In this document: positions 1-5,099 of the stretch, one piece after another
Position numbering within the stretch: the stretch's first letter is position 1
Layout of the letters: the number at the start of each line of letters is the position of its first letter
NCBI GenBank assembly: GCA_016200365.1
Contig: JACQEW010000179.1
Span: 1-7,639 of the forward strand
DNA: 7,639 bases
Direction of reading: 5' to 3'
Source of the DNA: Nitrospinota bacterium
Lineage (GTDB): Bacteria > Nitrospinota > Nitrospinia > UBA9942
Notes under the pieces: model-generated
What the model was told of the DNA's origin: nothing
Database searches by the model: none
The model's input: only the letters and a program-made list of their open reading frames with translations
Made by a program: the position numbers and the translations under genes

Positions 1-734
1 TAATTGCTCTTAACCTTCTGGACAACGGCAGAGAGCCTCTCCAGCCCCATCCCTGTATCTATGCTTGGATTCGGCAGAGGGGTAAGAGCTCCATCCGCAT
101 CCCTGTTGTATTGCATGAATACAAGATTCCACAGCTCCATAAACCTGTCGCAGTCGCATTCTACATTGCATTCGGGTCTGCCGCACCCTATGCCCTCGCC
201 CTGGTCTATGTGAATCTCGGAGCAGGGACCACATGGTCCTGTATCACCCATGCTCCAGAAATTGTCCTTTTCGCCGAGCCTTACAATTTTATTGGATGGT
301 ATTCCAATCTTCTCATTCCAGATTTTAAATGCCTCGTCATCATCTTTATAAACAGTAATCCAGAGTTTCTCTTTTGGCAGTTTTACAATCCCTGTCATAA
401 ACTCCCATCCATACTCAATTGCCCCTTCTTTAAAATAATCTCCGAAGGAGAAATTGCCGAGCATCTCAAAGAATGTGTGATGCCTTGCTGTCCTGCCAAC
501 TACCTCAAGGTCATTATGCTTCCCCCCTGCCCTTACACACTTCTGGGACGATACAGCCCTCTTATAATCCCTTTTTTCTTTACCGAGAAATACATCCTTA
601 AACTGAACCATCCCTGCATTGGTAAACAGGAGTGTAGGGTCGGCAGAAGGTATCAGTGAGGAGCTTTTTACAATCCTGTGCCCTCTCCCGTTAAAATAAT
701 CAAGAAATCTTTTTCTTATCTCGTGTCCTGTCAT
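1..734 (-). CDS. alaS: Alanine-tRNA ligase, N-terminal part (runs off left edge)
   Basis: Class II alanyl-tRNA synthetase, which charges tRNA-Ala in the cytoplasm. Reading the minus strand from the ATG at 734 gives 244 uninterrupted codons to the window edge, about 28% of a usual 870-880 residue enzyme, so this is the aminoacylation core only. The N-terminus (MTGHEIRKRFLDYF) is family-typical. Next come motif 1 (about residues 20-46, with DPTLLFTNAGM), motif 2 (about 64-102, with RAGGKHNDLE and FFEMLGNFSFGDYF), TGPCGPCSEI (165-174) and motif 3 (DTGMGLERL, 226-234). A Cys-rich stretch, C184/C189/C193/C195, sits where E. coli has a Cys-free segment; I recall similar variants in Geobacter-like bacteria. 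There is no Shine-Dalgarno before the ATG, but a strong promoter lies directly upstream, so the message is probably nearly leaderless. The start is supported by the family N-terminus. The gene lies 70 bp after nfo on the same strand. Confidence 0.97.
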   Translation of the reverse strand, partial: MTGHEIRKRFLDYFNGRGHRIVKSSSLIPSADPTLLFTNAGMVQFKDVFLGKEKRDYKRAVSSQKCVRAGGKHNDLEVVGRTARHHTFFEMLGNFSFGDYFKEGAIEYGWEFMTGIVKLPKEKLWITVYKDDDEAFKIWNEKIGIPSNKIVRLGEKDNFWSMGDTGPCGPCSEIHIDQGEGIGCGRPECNVECDCDRFMELWNLVFMQYNRDADGALTPLPNPSIDTGMGLERLSAVVQKVKSN

Positions 735-743
735 ATTAAATCT

Positions 744-772
744 ATTGTAATATGCTTAACTCAAGCCGTCAA
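744..772 (-). promoter_or_regulatory. Sigma70-like promoter of alaS
   Basis: On the minus strand, TTGACG (767-772, 5 of 6 consensus bases) is separated by exactly 17 bp from TACAAT (744-749, 5 of 6). Transcription would begin near 737, only about 3 nt before the alaS ATG at 734. A second TTGAC lies 16 bp further upstream (TTGACAGC then TTGACGGC) and could be part of an operator, but has no matching -10. Assignment is by consensus only. Confidence 0.55.
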
Positions 773-804
773 GTTATCGGGCTGTCAATTTGGAGATACA
801 GTGG

Positions 805-1656
805 TTAAGCTGTTCTTATCAGTCCCCTTAATAGAGACAGATTCCTTTTATCCTCCCTCATCGTCTTGCCCTTTGGCGTCTCAAGTATCATCGGAATGTT
901 TTCAAATCTCGAATCATTCAGAAGTAGTTTGAATGCTGTAAGTCCAAGACTGCCTTTACCTATATGCTCATGTCTATCGCCCCTGCTGCCTAATTCTTTC
1001 TTTGAATCGTTTATATGAAAGACCTTCAGCCTATCTATGCCGATTATTCTATCGAAATCCTCAAAGGTCTTTTTATAACCTTTCTCATTTGAAATATCAT
1101 ACCCGGCAGCGAATACATGGCATGTGTCGAGACATATCCCTATCTTTTCCTTTTTACTAACCATCTCTATAATTTTGGACAGATGCTCAAATCTATATCC
1201 CAGATTAGTCCCCTGTCCGGCAGTGGTTTCAAGCAATAACATCAGTCTGAAATTATCAGCCCTTTCGAGCAGATTATTTATTGAATCGGCAATCCTTTTA
1301 AGTCCTGTATCTTCTCCTTTGCCAAGATGGGCGCCGGGATGAAAGATTAAATATGGCAAACCCAGTCTCTCCGCCCTTACCATCTCATCATTAAAAGCCT
1401 CCAGAGATTTTTTATGGATTATAGGGTCAGGTGAAGCGAGATTTATAAGGTAGGCACTATGAGAGGCGGAGGGAATAACTCCGGCATAAGAAACATTCTT
1501 TTTAAAATTCTCTACATCCTCATCTGTAAGTGATGCTGAGTTCCATCTGTTATTGTTCTTTGTAAATATCTGAATAACCTGACATCCTGTCTTTTTCCCT
1601 CTCAACGGGGCATTCTCCACACCCCCCTCAATTGAGATATGAGCGCCTAATAACAT
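805..1656 (-). CDS. nfo: Endonuclease IV (AP endonuclease, Zn-dependent)
   Basis: Deoxyribonuclease IV cuts DNA 5' to abasic sites and removes blocked 3' ends during base excision repair. At 283 residues it is full length. All nine zinc ligands of the TIM-barrel family can be placed: H66, H106, E143, D177, H180, H214, D227, H229 and E259, each within 2-3 positions of the E. coli numbering. The family signatures HPGAH (106-110), LDTCH-FAAGYD (176-187) and DRHEHIGKG (227-235) are present. The start at 1656 fits the family N-terminus (MLLGAHISIEGG). No Shine-Dalgarno precedes it; the upstream bases belong instead to a TTRATGAG repeat. It follows rdgB by 29 bp and precedes alaS by 70 bp on the same strand, so it is probably co-transcribed with rph and rdgB. 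Pairing with rdgB makes sense, since both limit damage from abnormal bases. Confidence 0.97.
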   Translation of the reverse strand: MLLGAHISIEGGVENAPLRGKKTGCQVIQIFTKNNNRWNSASLTDEDVENFKKNVSYAGVIPSASHSAYLINLASPDPIIHKKSLEAFNDEMVRAERLGLPYLIFHPGAHLGKGEDTGLKRIADSINNLLERADNFRLMLLLETTAGQGTNLGYRFEHLSKIIEMVSKKEKIGICLDTCHVFAAGYDISNEKGYKKTFEDFDRIIGIDRLKVFHINDSKKELGSRGDRHEHIGKGSLGLTAFKLLLNDSRFENIPMILETPKGKTMREDKRNLSLLRGLIRTA

Positions 1657-1658
1657 AA

Positions 1659-1710
1659 GTTAATGAGTTGATGAGTTGATGAGTTTTAATTATCTTCTAA
1701 ACTCATTAAC
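1659..1710. repeat. TTRATGAG tandem repeat with inverted arm, nfo-rdgB gap
   Basis: Three 8-bp units of TTRATGAG run in tandem at 1660-1683 (plus-strand reading). An inverted copy lies at 1699-1710 inside the last codons of rdgB: GTTAATGAGTT (1659-1669) is a perfect complement of AACTCATTAAC (1700-1710), and the third unit can pair with the same arm with one G-T wobble and a 12-nt loop. The repeat takes up almost the whole 29-bp gap and the place where the nfo ribosome-binding site would be. The same unit recurs on the other side of rdgB. Confidence 0.8.
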
Positions 1711-2357
1711 ACCTCAACTGCCTTTTCCATCGCCTTTGCCCTGTGGCTTATCTTATTTTTTATCTCCGCTCCAAGCTCTCCAAAGGTCTTGCCATATTCA
1801 GACACAATAAAAATCGGGTCGTATCCGAATCCTTTATCCCCTCTAATCTCCTCTGCTATTTCCCCTTCACACACCCCTTCGCAGGTATATACCCCCCCTG
1901 CACCCCCCTTTACGACCTCCCCTTCCCCTCCTTCTGAAGGAGGGGAAAAAGGGGAGGTCAAAGGGGGGTTTAAAGGGGGGGTTGCAACGGCTATCACACA
2001 CTTAAATCTCGCCCCTCTCTTTTCGTGAGGGACATCTTTCATCATCTCAAGTATCTTTAGGTTTCTCTCCCTGTCATCTGCATCATCTCCTGCAAAGCGG
2101 GACGAGTTTATACCGGGTCTTCCGTTTAATGCGTCAATCTCCAATCCCGAATCATCTGCCAATGCAATCTTTCTGGCTCTTTTTGTAACCTCCACCGCCT
2201 TCTTTACGGCATTTTCAATGTAAGTTTTGCCATCCTCCTCCACATCAATTTCCAATCCCAAATCGTCAGGAGACAATACCCTTATGTTAAGCCCCTCTAA
2301 AACCTCTTGTATTTCCTTTATCTTACCCTTATTTTTTGTGGCAACCACAATTTCCAT
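1686..2357 (-). CDS. rdgB: XTP/dITP pyrophosphatase (RdgB/HAM1 family) with palindrome-encoded insert
   Basis: Hydrolyses non-canonical purine nucleoside triphosphates (XTP, dITP/ITP) to monophosphates, keeping deaminated purines out of nucleic acids. The family blocks appear in order: substrate-binding ATKNKGKIKE (6-15), ADDSGLEIDALNGRPG (67-82) with the likely catalytic Asp69, RGDKGFGYDPIF (172-183) and NKISHRAKAMEK (201-212). The protein has 223 residues, against roughly 195-200 in the family. The excess is a Pro/Gly-rich stretch, about residues 127-155, between strand VIAVA and YTCEGVCEGE, where relatives have a short beta-hairpin loop. That stretch is exactly a DNA palindrome. All motifs and the frame are intact, so the enzyme is probably active. 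The start at 2357 fits the family (MEIVVATKN); no Shine-Dalgarno is visible. It lies 65 bp after rph and 29 bp before nfo. The rph-rdgB pair is common in bacteria. Confidence 0.95.
   Translation of the reverse strand: MEIVVATKNKGKIKEIQEVLEGLNIRVLSPDDLGLEIDVEEDGKTYIENAVKKAVEVTKRARKIALADDSGLEIDALNGRPGINSSRFAGDDADDRERNLKILEMMKDVPHEKRGARFKCVIAVATPPLNPPLTSPFSPPSEGGEGEVVKGGAGGVYTCEGVCEGEIAEEIRGDKGFGYDPIFIVSEYGKTFGELGAEIKNKISHRAKAMEKAVEVLMSLEDN
1892..1981. repeat. About 90-bp imperfect palindrome inserted in frame within rdgB
   Basis: The element is an imperfect inverted repeat centred on base 1935. The inner arms CCCCTCCTTC (1925-1934) and GAAGGAGGGG (1936-1945) are perfect. The middle arms GACCTCCCCTT (1914-1924) and AAGGGGAGGTC (1949-1959) are perfect apart from three extra A's. 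The outer arms are runs of C or G broken by TTTA/TAAA. The span is about 90 bp, a multiple of three, and matches the extra residues of RdgB. Both strands are open across it in mirror register: the minus strand reads PPLNPPLTSPFSPPSEGG and the plus strand a close relative, PPAPPFTTSPSPPSEGG. The exact ends are uncertain by a few bases. Confidence 0.9.
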
Positions 2358-2371
2358 AGTTAGTTGATGGG

Positions 2372-2426
2372 TTAATGAGTTGATGAGTTAAATAAGTTAA
2401 AACCCATAAACTCACCAACTCATTAA
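2372..2426. repeat. TTRATGAG inverted repeat, rdgB-rph gap
   Basis: Two 18-bp arms, 2372-2389 and 2409-2426, are complementary except at one position (a possible wobble), with a 19-nt loop. The left arm contains two TTRATGAG units (2372-2379, 2380-2387), with a degenerate third just before them. The right arm overlaps the TAA stop of rph (2423-2425). On the minus-strand transcript the hairpin forms directly at the end of rph and before rdgB. No T-run follows it, so it is not a standard intrinsic terminator; it could affect mRNA 3' end stability or rdgB translation. Confidence 0.8.
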
Positions 2427-3136
2427 TTTATTACTGCTTTCTGTATCTTTACCAATTCCTTTATCCCCTTTACCGCTAATTTTATAAGCGAGTCCATATC
2501 CCTTTTTGAAAATGGAACTCTCTCTGCCGTCCCCTGAATCTCTACAAATTCCCCGCTGCCTGTCATGACTACATTCATATCAACATCAGCCCTTGAGTCT
2601 TCCTCATAATCAAGGTCAAGGAGCCGTTTCCCGTTGACTATTCCGACGCTGGTGGCTGCTACGAAGCCATGTAGAGGAATATTCTCTATCATTTTTTCCT
2701 TTCTCATAAAATGGAAGGCATCGTGCATTGCCACACATGCCCCGGTGATTGAAGCAGTCCTTGTTCCCCCGTCTGCCTGAATTACATCGCAGTCAATCCA
2801 TAAAGTCCTCTCCCCCAGCGATTTCATATCCACCACAGACCTCATCACCCTGCCGATTAATCTCTGTATCTCGTGAGTCCTGCCGCCTATCTTTCCCCTC
2901 GATGCCTCCCTGACTATTCTTGACCTTGCCGAGCGGGGTATCATAGAGTATTCTGCCGTTACCCACCCCTCGCCCTTGCCTTTGAGAAAGTGAGGCACAC
3001 TCTCCTCAATAGTAGCAGTGCATATTACACGGGTATCTCCAACCTCTATCAATGCAGAACCCTCTGCATGTTTGATAAAATTCCTGACGATTTTGACATC
3101 CCTCATCTCATTTGATTTTCTTCCTCCTGACCTCAT
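2423..3136 (-). CDS. rph: Ribonuclease PH
   Basis: Phosphate-dependent 3'-to-5' exoribonuclease that trims tRNA 3' ends and helps degrade structured RNA; it works as a hexameric ring. The protein is 237 residues, the usual size. Seen in order: N-terminus MRSGGRKSNEMR, matching the family's MRxxGR; KHAEGS (22-27); the phosphate-binding block GGRTHEIQRLIGR (84-96) with R86; DGGTRTASITGACVA (122-136) with R126; and YEEDSRADVDMNVVMT (177-192) with catalytic acidic residues around D180 and D184. The start at 3136 is chosen over the internal Met11 because of the family N-terminus and a GGAGG at 3141-3145. The spacer is only 4 nt, which is short. It is the first gene of the minus-strand cluster, divergent from ilvC, with a candidate promoter at 3172-3200. 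Confidence 0.97.
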   Translation of the reverse strand: MRSGGRKSNEMRDVKIVRNFIKHAEGSALIEVGDTRVICTATIEESVPHFLKGKGEGWVTAEYSMIPRSARSRIVREASRGKIGGRTHEIQRLIGRVMRSVVDMKSLGERTLWIDCDVIQADGGTRTASITGACVAMHDAFHFMRKEKMIENIPLHGFVAATSVGIVNGKRLLDLDYEEDSRADVDMNVVMTGSGEFVEIQGTAERVPFSKRDMDSLIKLAVKGIKELVKIQKAVIN

Positions 3137-3171
3137 ATCACCTCCGATTGAATATGATTCGTTTAGATAAC

Positions 3172-3200
3172 AGTTTAAAAGACATTGAGGACGATGTAAA
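3172..3200 (-). promoter_or_regulatory. Candidate promoter for rph-rdgB-nfo
   Basis: On the minus strand, TTTACA (3195-3200, 5 of 6 match to TTGACA) is followed after exactly 17 bp by TAAACT (3172-3177, 4 of 6 match to TATAAT). Transcription would begin near 3165, giving a leader of roughly 29 nt that contains the GGAGG of rph. It is the best match I see between rph and ilvC on this strand. Confidence 0.42.
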
Positions 3201-3228
3201 GATTTTTATTTTTTTAACAGGGGCGATG

Positions 3229-3237
3229 TGGTAAAAT
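3229..3237 (+). promoter_or_regulatory. Candidate extended -10 promoter for ilvC
   Basis: TGGTAAAAT fits an extended -10 element (TGn plus TAAAAT, 5 of 6). The -35 position is a T-run with a poor match, so the call rests on the extended -10. Transcription would begin near 3244, giving a leader of about 150 nt that is mostly taken up by the inverted repeat at 3253-3358. It lies back to back with the candidate rph promoter. Confidence 0.35.
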
Positions 3238-3252
3238 GGACAAAAGAAAAAA

Positions 3253-3358
3253 ATTAAGGAGAAAAGGGGAAAGAGGGGAGAAAGGGAGAAAAGAAATATT
3301 TTTTAAAAGATTCTTTTTTTTCTTTCCCCATTTCTCCATATTCTCCCTTCTCCTTAAT
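3253..3358. repeat. Purine/pyrimidine inverted repeat in the ilvC leader
   Basis: A nearly pure purine tract (about 3242-3297) is followed by a nearly pure pyrimidine tract (about 3309-3355). The outer 11 bases are perfectly complementary: ATTAAGGAGAA (3253-3263) against TTCTCCTTAAT (3348-3358). The inner parts are similar but imperfect, built from variants of GGAGAAA and GGGGAAAG. The middle holds T-runs (3299-3304, 3313-3320). A transcript from the candidate promoter at 3229-3237 would start just before this element, so most of the ilvC leader could fold into one long hairpin ending about 20 nt before the Shine-Dalgarno. Confidence 0.75.
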
Positions 3359-3379
3359 GGTTCTTATAATTCCTCAAAG

Positions 3380-3386
3380 AAAGGAG
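3380..3386 (+). promoter_or_regulatory. Ribosome-binding site that sets the ilvC start
   Basis: AAAGGAG lies 6 nt before the ATG at 3393. This supports MAKIYYDKDA as the true N-terminus over the in-frame ATG at 3357, which sits at the end of the inverted repeat and would add 12 residues unlike the family. Confidence 0.8.
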
Positions 3387-3392
3387 AAAAAA

Positions 3393-4394
3393 ATGGCAAA
3401 GATTTATTACGATAAGGATGCGGATTTGAAGTATTTAAAGAGCAAGACGATTGCAGTTATCGGTTACGGGAGTCAGGGGCATGCCCATGCCTTGAATTTA
3501 AAGGACAGCGGGCAGAATGTGGTTGTAGGTTTAAGAAAGGGGAGCGATTACTGGAAAAAGGCTAAGGATGCAAAACTGAATGTGGAGACCACTTCCGATG
3601 CAGCAAAAAAGGCGGATATTATAATGATGCTTATCCCTGATACGAGACAAAGAGAGGTCTTTGAAAACGATATAAGACCGAATTTAAAGAAAGGGAGGGC
3701 AATTGCCTTTGCCCACGGATTTAATATCCATTTCGGTCAGATTGTCCCACCTGCCGAGACGGATGTATTCATGGTAGCTCCAAAGGGTCCGGGGCATCTG
3801 GTTCGCAGGGTCTATACAGAGGGGAAAGGCGTCCCATGTCTCCTTGCAGTCCATCAGGATGCGACAGGGAAGGCAAAGAATATAGGACTTGCCTATGCAA
3901 AGGGTATCGGTGGGACAAGGGCAGGAGTTATCGAGACTACCTTTAAAGAGGAGACAGAGACCGATTTATTTGGAGAGCAGGCTGTCCTTTGCGGCGGCGC
4001 CTCGGAACTGATAAGGGCGGGTTTTGATACACTCGTTAAGGCAGGCTATCAGCCGGAGGTTGCCTATTTTGAATGCCTCCATGAATTGAAGCTCATTGTG
4101 GATCTGATTTATGAGGGCGGTATCAGCAACATGAGATATTCCATAAGCGAGACTGCAAAATACGGCGATGTAACAAGGGGTCCGAGAGTTATAACTGATG
4201 AGACCCGGCGGGAGATGAAGAAGATTCTTTCAGAGATTCAATCCGGGGAGTTTGCAAGGGAATGGATAGTGGAGAATCAGGCTAACCGTCCTGTTTATAA
4301 TGCCCTTCTTAAAAAAGGCGCCGAGCATAAGATAGAAGATGTTGGGGAGAGATTGAGGAAGATGATGGGGTGGATTGGGAAAAAGGCAGTTTGA
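3393..4394 (+). CDS. ilvC: Ketol-acid reductoisomerase (class I, NADPH type)
   Basis: Second step shared by valine, leucine and isoleucine synthesis: Mg-dependent isomerisation and NADPH-dependent reduction of acetolactate or acetohydroxybutyrate. The protein has 333 residues, the class I (short) length. The Rossmann motif GYGSQGHAHALNL is at 24-36. The loop GLRKGS (46-51), with Arg48 and Ser51, suggests NADPH preference. Catalytic and metal residues fall on family positions: H108, K131, D191, E195, E227, E231 and S252. The family's end (WIVENQ, then LRKMMGWIGKK) is complete. It is the first gene of the rightward cluster. leuA, acting on the leucine branch of the same pathway, follows after psd and pssA. 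The ilvB/ilvN genes that often precede ilvC are absent; rph diverges instead. Confidence 0.98.
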   Translation: MAKIYYDKDADLKYLKSKTIAVIGYGSQGHAHALNLKDSGQNVVVGLRKGSDYWKKAKDAKLNVETTSDAAKKADIIMMLIPDTRQREVFENDIRPNLKKGRAIAFAHGFNIHFGQIVPPAETDVFMVAPKGPGHLVRRVYTEGKGVPCLLAVHQDATGKAKNIGLAYAKGIGGTRAGVIETTFKEETETDLFGEQAVLCGGASELIRAGFDTLVKAGYQPEVAYFECLHELKLIVDLIYEGGISNMRYSISETAKYGDVTRGPRVITDETRREMKKILSEIQSGEFAREWIVENQANRPVYNALLKKGAEHKIEDVGERLRKMMGWIGKKAV

Positions 4395-4402
4395 GGCTGA
4401 GG

Positions 4403-4453
4403 TTTAGGTTAAGAAAATCTTTACCTCAACCTTAACCTTGACCTTAACCTAAA
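4403..4453. repeat. CTYRAC hexamer repeat with inverted arm, ilvC-psd gap
   Basis: Four tandem hexamers of type CTYRAC (CTCAAC, CTTAAC, CTTGAC, CTTAAC) occupy 4426-4449. TTTAGGTTAAG (4403-4413) is a perfect complement of CTTAACCTAAA (4443-4453), and the tandem units offer alternative pairing partners. A short T-run (4454-4458) follows, so on the plus strand it looks like a weak, AT-rich terminator or attenuator after ilvC. It fills almost the entire 66-bp gap, and no Shine-Dalgarno remains for psd. Confidence 0.75.
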
Positions 4454-4460
4454 TTTTTAT

Positions 4461-5099
4461 ATGCGAATTCCGATAGTTTCCGATGGTTATCGCTTTATAA
4501 TCCCCCTGCTGATTATATCAGGCATATCGTTTTATTTTTGTCTGACGGCGCTCTCGATAATTTTGAGTATTTTGACCATCTTTGTAATAAGTTTTTTCCG
4601 TGACCCTGAGAGAGAAATTACAGGTGATGAGAGGGCGGTTGTATCTCCTGCCGATGGGAAGGTGGTAAAGATTCAGGATGTAAAGAATGATGCCGTTTAT
4701 GGCGGGGATGCAGTTTGTATAAGTATTTTTCTCTCCATATTTAATGTCCATGTAAACCGCTCCCCTTATGAGGGTGTCGTAAAAAAGGTTGTATATAATC
4801 CCGGCAAATTCCTTGCCGCCTTTGATGATAAGGCGTCTCTCTTAAATGAGCAGAACTCTGTTTTGATTGAATTAAAGAAAGGCGCAAAGATTCTTGTCAA
4901 ACAGATTGCAGGACTTATTGCCAGAAGGATAGTCTGCTGGGTAAAGGAAGGGGACAGAGTAGAAAGAGGAGTCAGATACGGCTTAATAAGATTCGGCTCA
5001 AGGGTGGATATTTTATTACCTTCGGACACTGAGCTTGCAGTAAAGGTTGGAGATAGAATAAAGGGCGGTAAGGATATTATAGGGAGATTAAAGGTATGA
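4461..5099 (+). CDS. psd: Phosphatidylserine decarboxylase proenzyme, short form
   Basis: Membrane-bound pyruvoyl enzyme that decarboxylates phosphatidylserine to phosphatidylethanolamine. The protein is 212 residues, typical of the short Psd class. The N-terminus MRIPIVSDGYRFI is family-like and leads into hydrophobic membrane segments (about 12-46), followed by FFRDPER. The likely self-cleavage Asp is in SPADGK (D65) and the His in NVHVNR (H97). Self-cleavage should occur at Gly179-Ser180 in RFGSRVDI, the Ser becoming the pyruvoyl group of the small alpha subunit. No Shine-Dalgarno is visible upstream, because the hexamer repeat ends about 11 nt before the ATG; the start is chosen by family fit. 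The stop overlaps the pssA start (ATGA), so translation is probably coupled to the gene that supplies its substrate. Confidence 0.96.
   Translation: MRIPIVSDGYRFIIPLLIISGISFYFCLTALSIILSILTIFVISFFRDPEREITGDERAVVSPADGKVVKIQDVKNDAVYGGDAVCISIFLSIFNVHVNRSPYEGVVKKVVYNPGKFLAAFDDKASLLNEQNSVLIELKKGAKILVKQIAGLIARRIVCWVKEGDRVERGVRYGLIRFGSRVDILLPSDTELAVKVGDRIKGGKDIIGRLKV

Noticed and set aside
111..659. 182-codon open frame on the plus strand
   Set aside because: It is antisense to alaS, whose motifs are unmistakable on the other strand; no family features or ribosome site.
754..810. GCTTAAC/GTTAAGC inverted pair around the nfo-alaS gap as a terminator
   Set aside because: Only 7 bp with a loop over 40 nt and no T-run; probably chance.
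678..932. 84-codon plus-strand frame across the alaS-nfo gap
   Set aside because: It overlaps the starts and ends of two real minus-strand genes and has no ribosome site or motif.
1789..2028. 79-codon plus-strand frame rich in Pro and Gly
   Set aside because: Opposite-strand reading of the rdgB palindrome. It is open only because the element is in mirror register; useful as evidence for the palindrome, not as a gene.
1659..2426. CRISPR-like array from repeated TTRATGAG units
   Set aside because: Units are 8 bp, adjoining and without spacers of regular length; no cas genes nearby.
3357..3392. Upstream in-frame ATG for ilvC, adding 12 residues
   Set aside because: It sits at the end of the inverted repeat, has no ribosome site, and the added residues are unlike the family. 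The ATG at 3393 has AAAGGAG 6 nt upstream and gives the family N-terminus.
3244..3392. T-box or leucine-leader attenuator before ilvC
   Set aside because: No T-box core and no short open frame rich in Leu/Val/Ile codons could be found in the leader.
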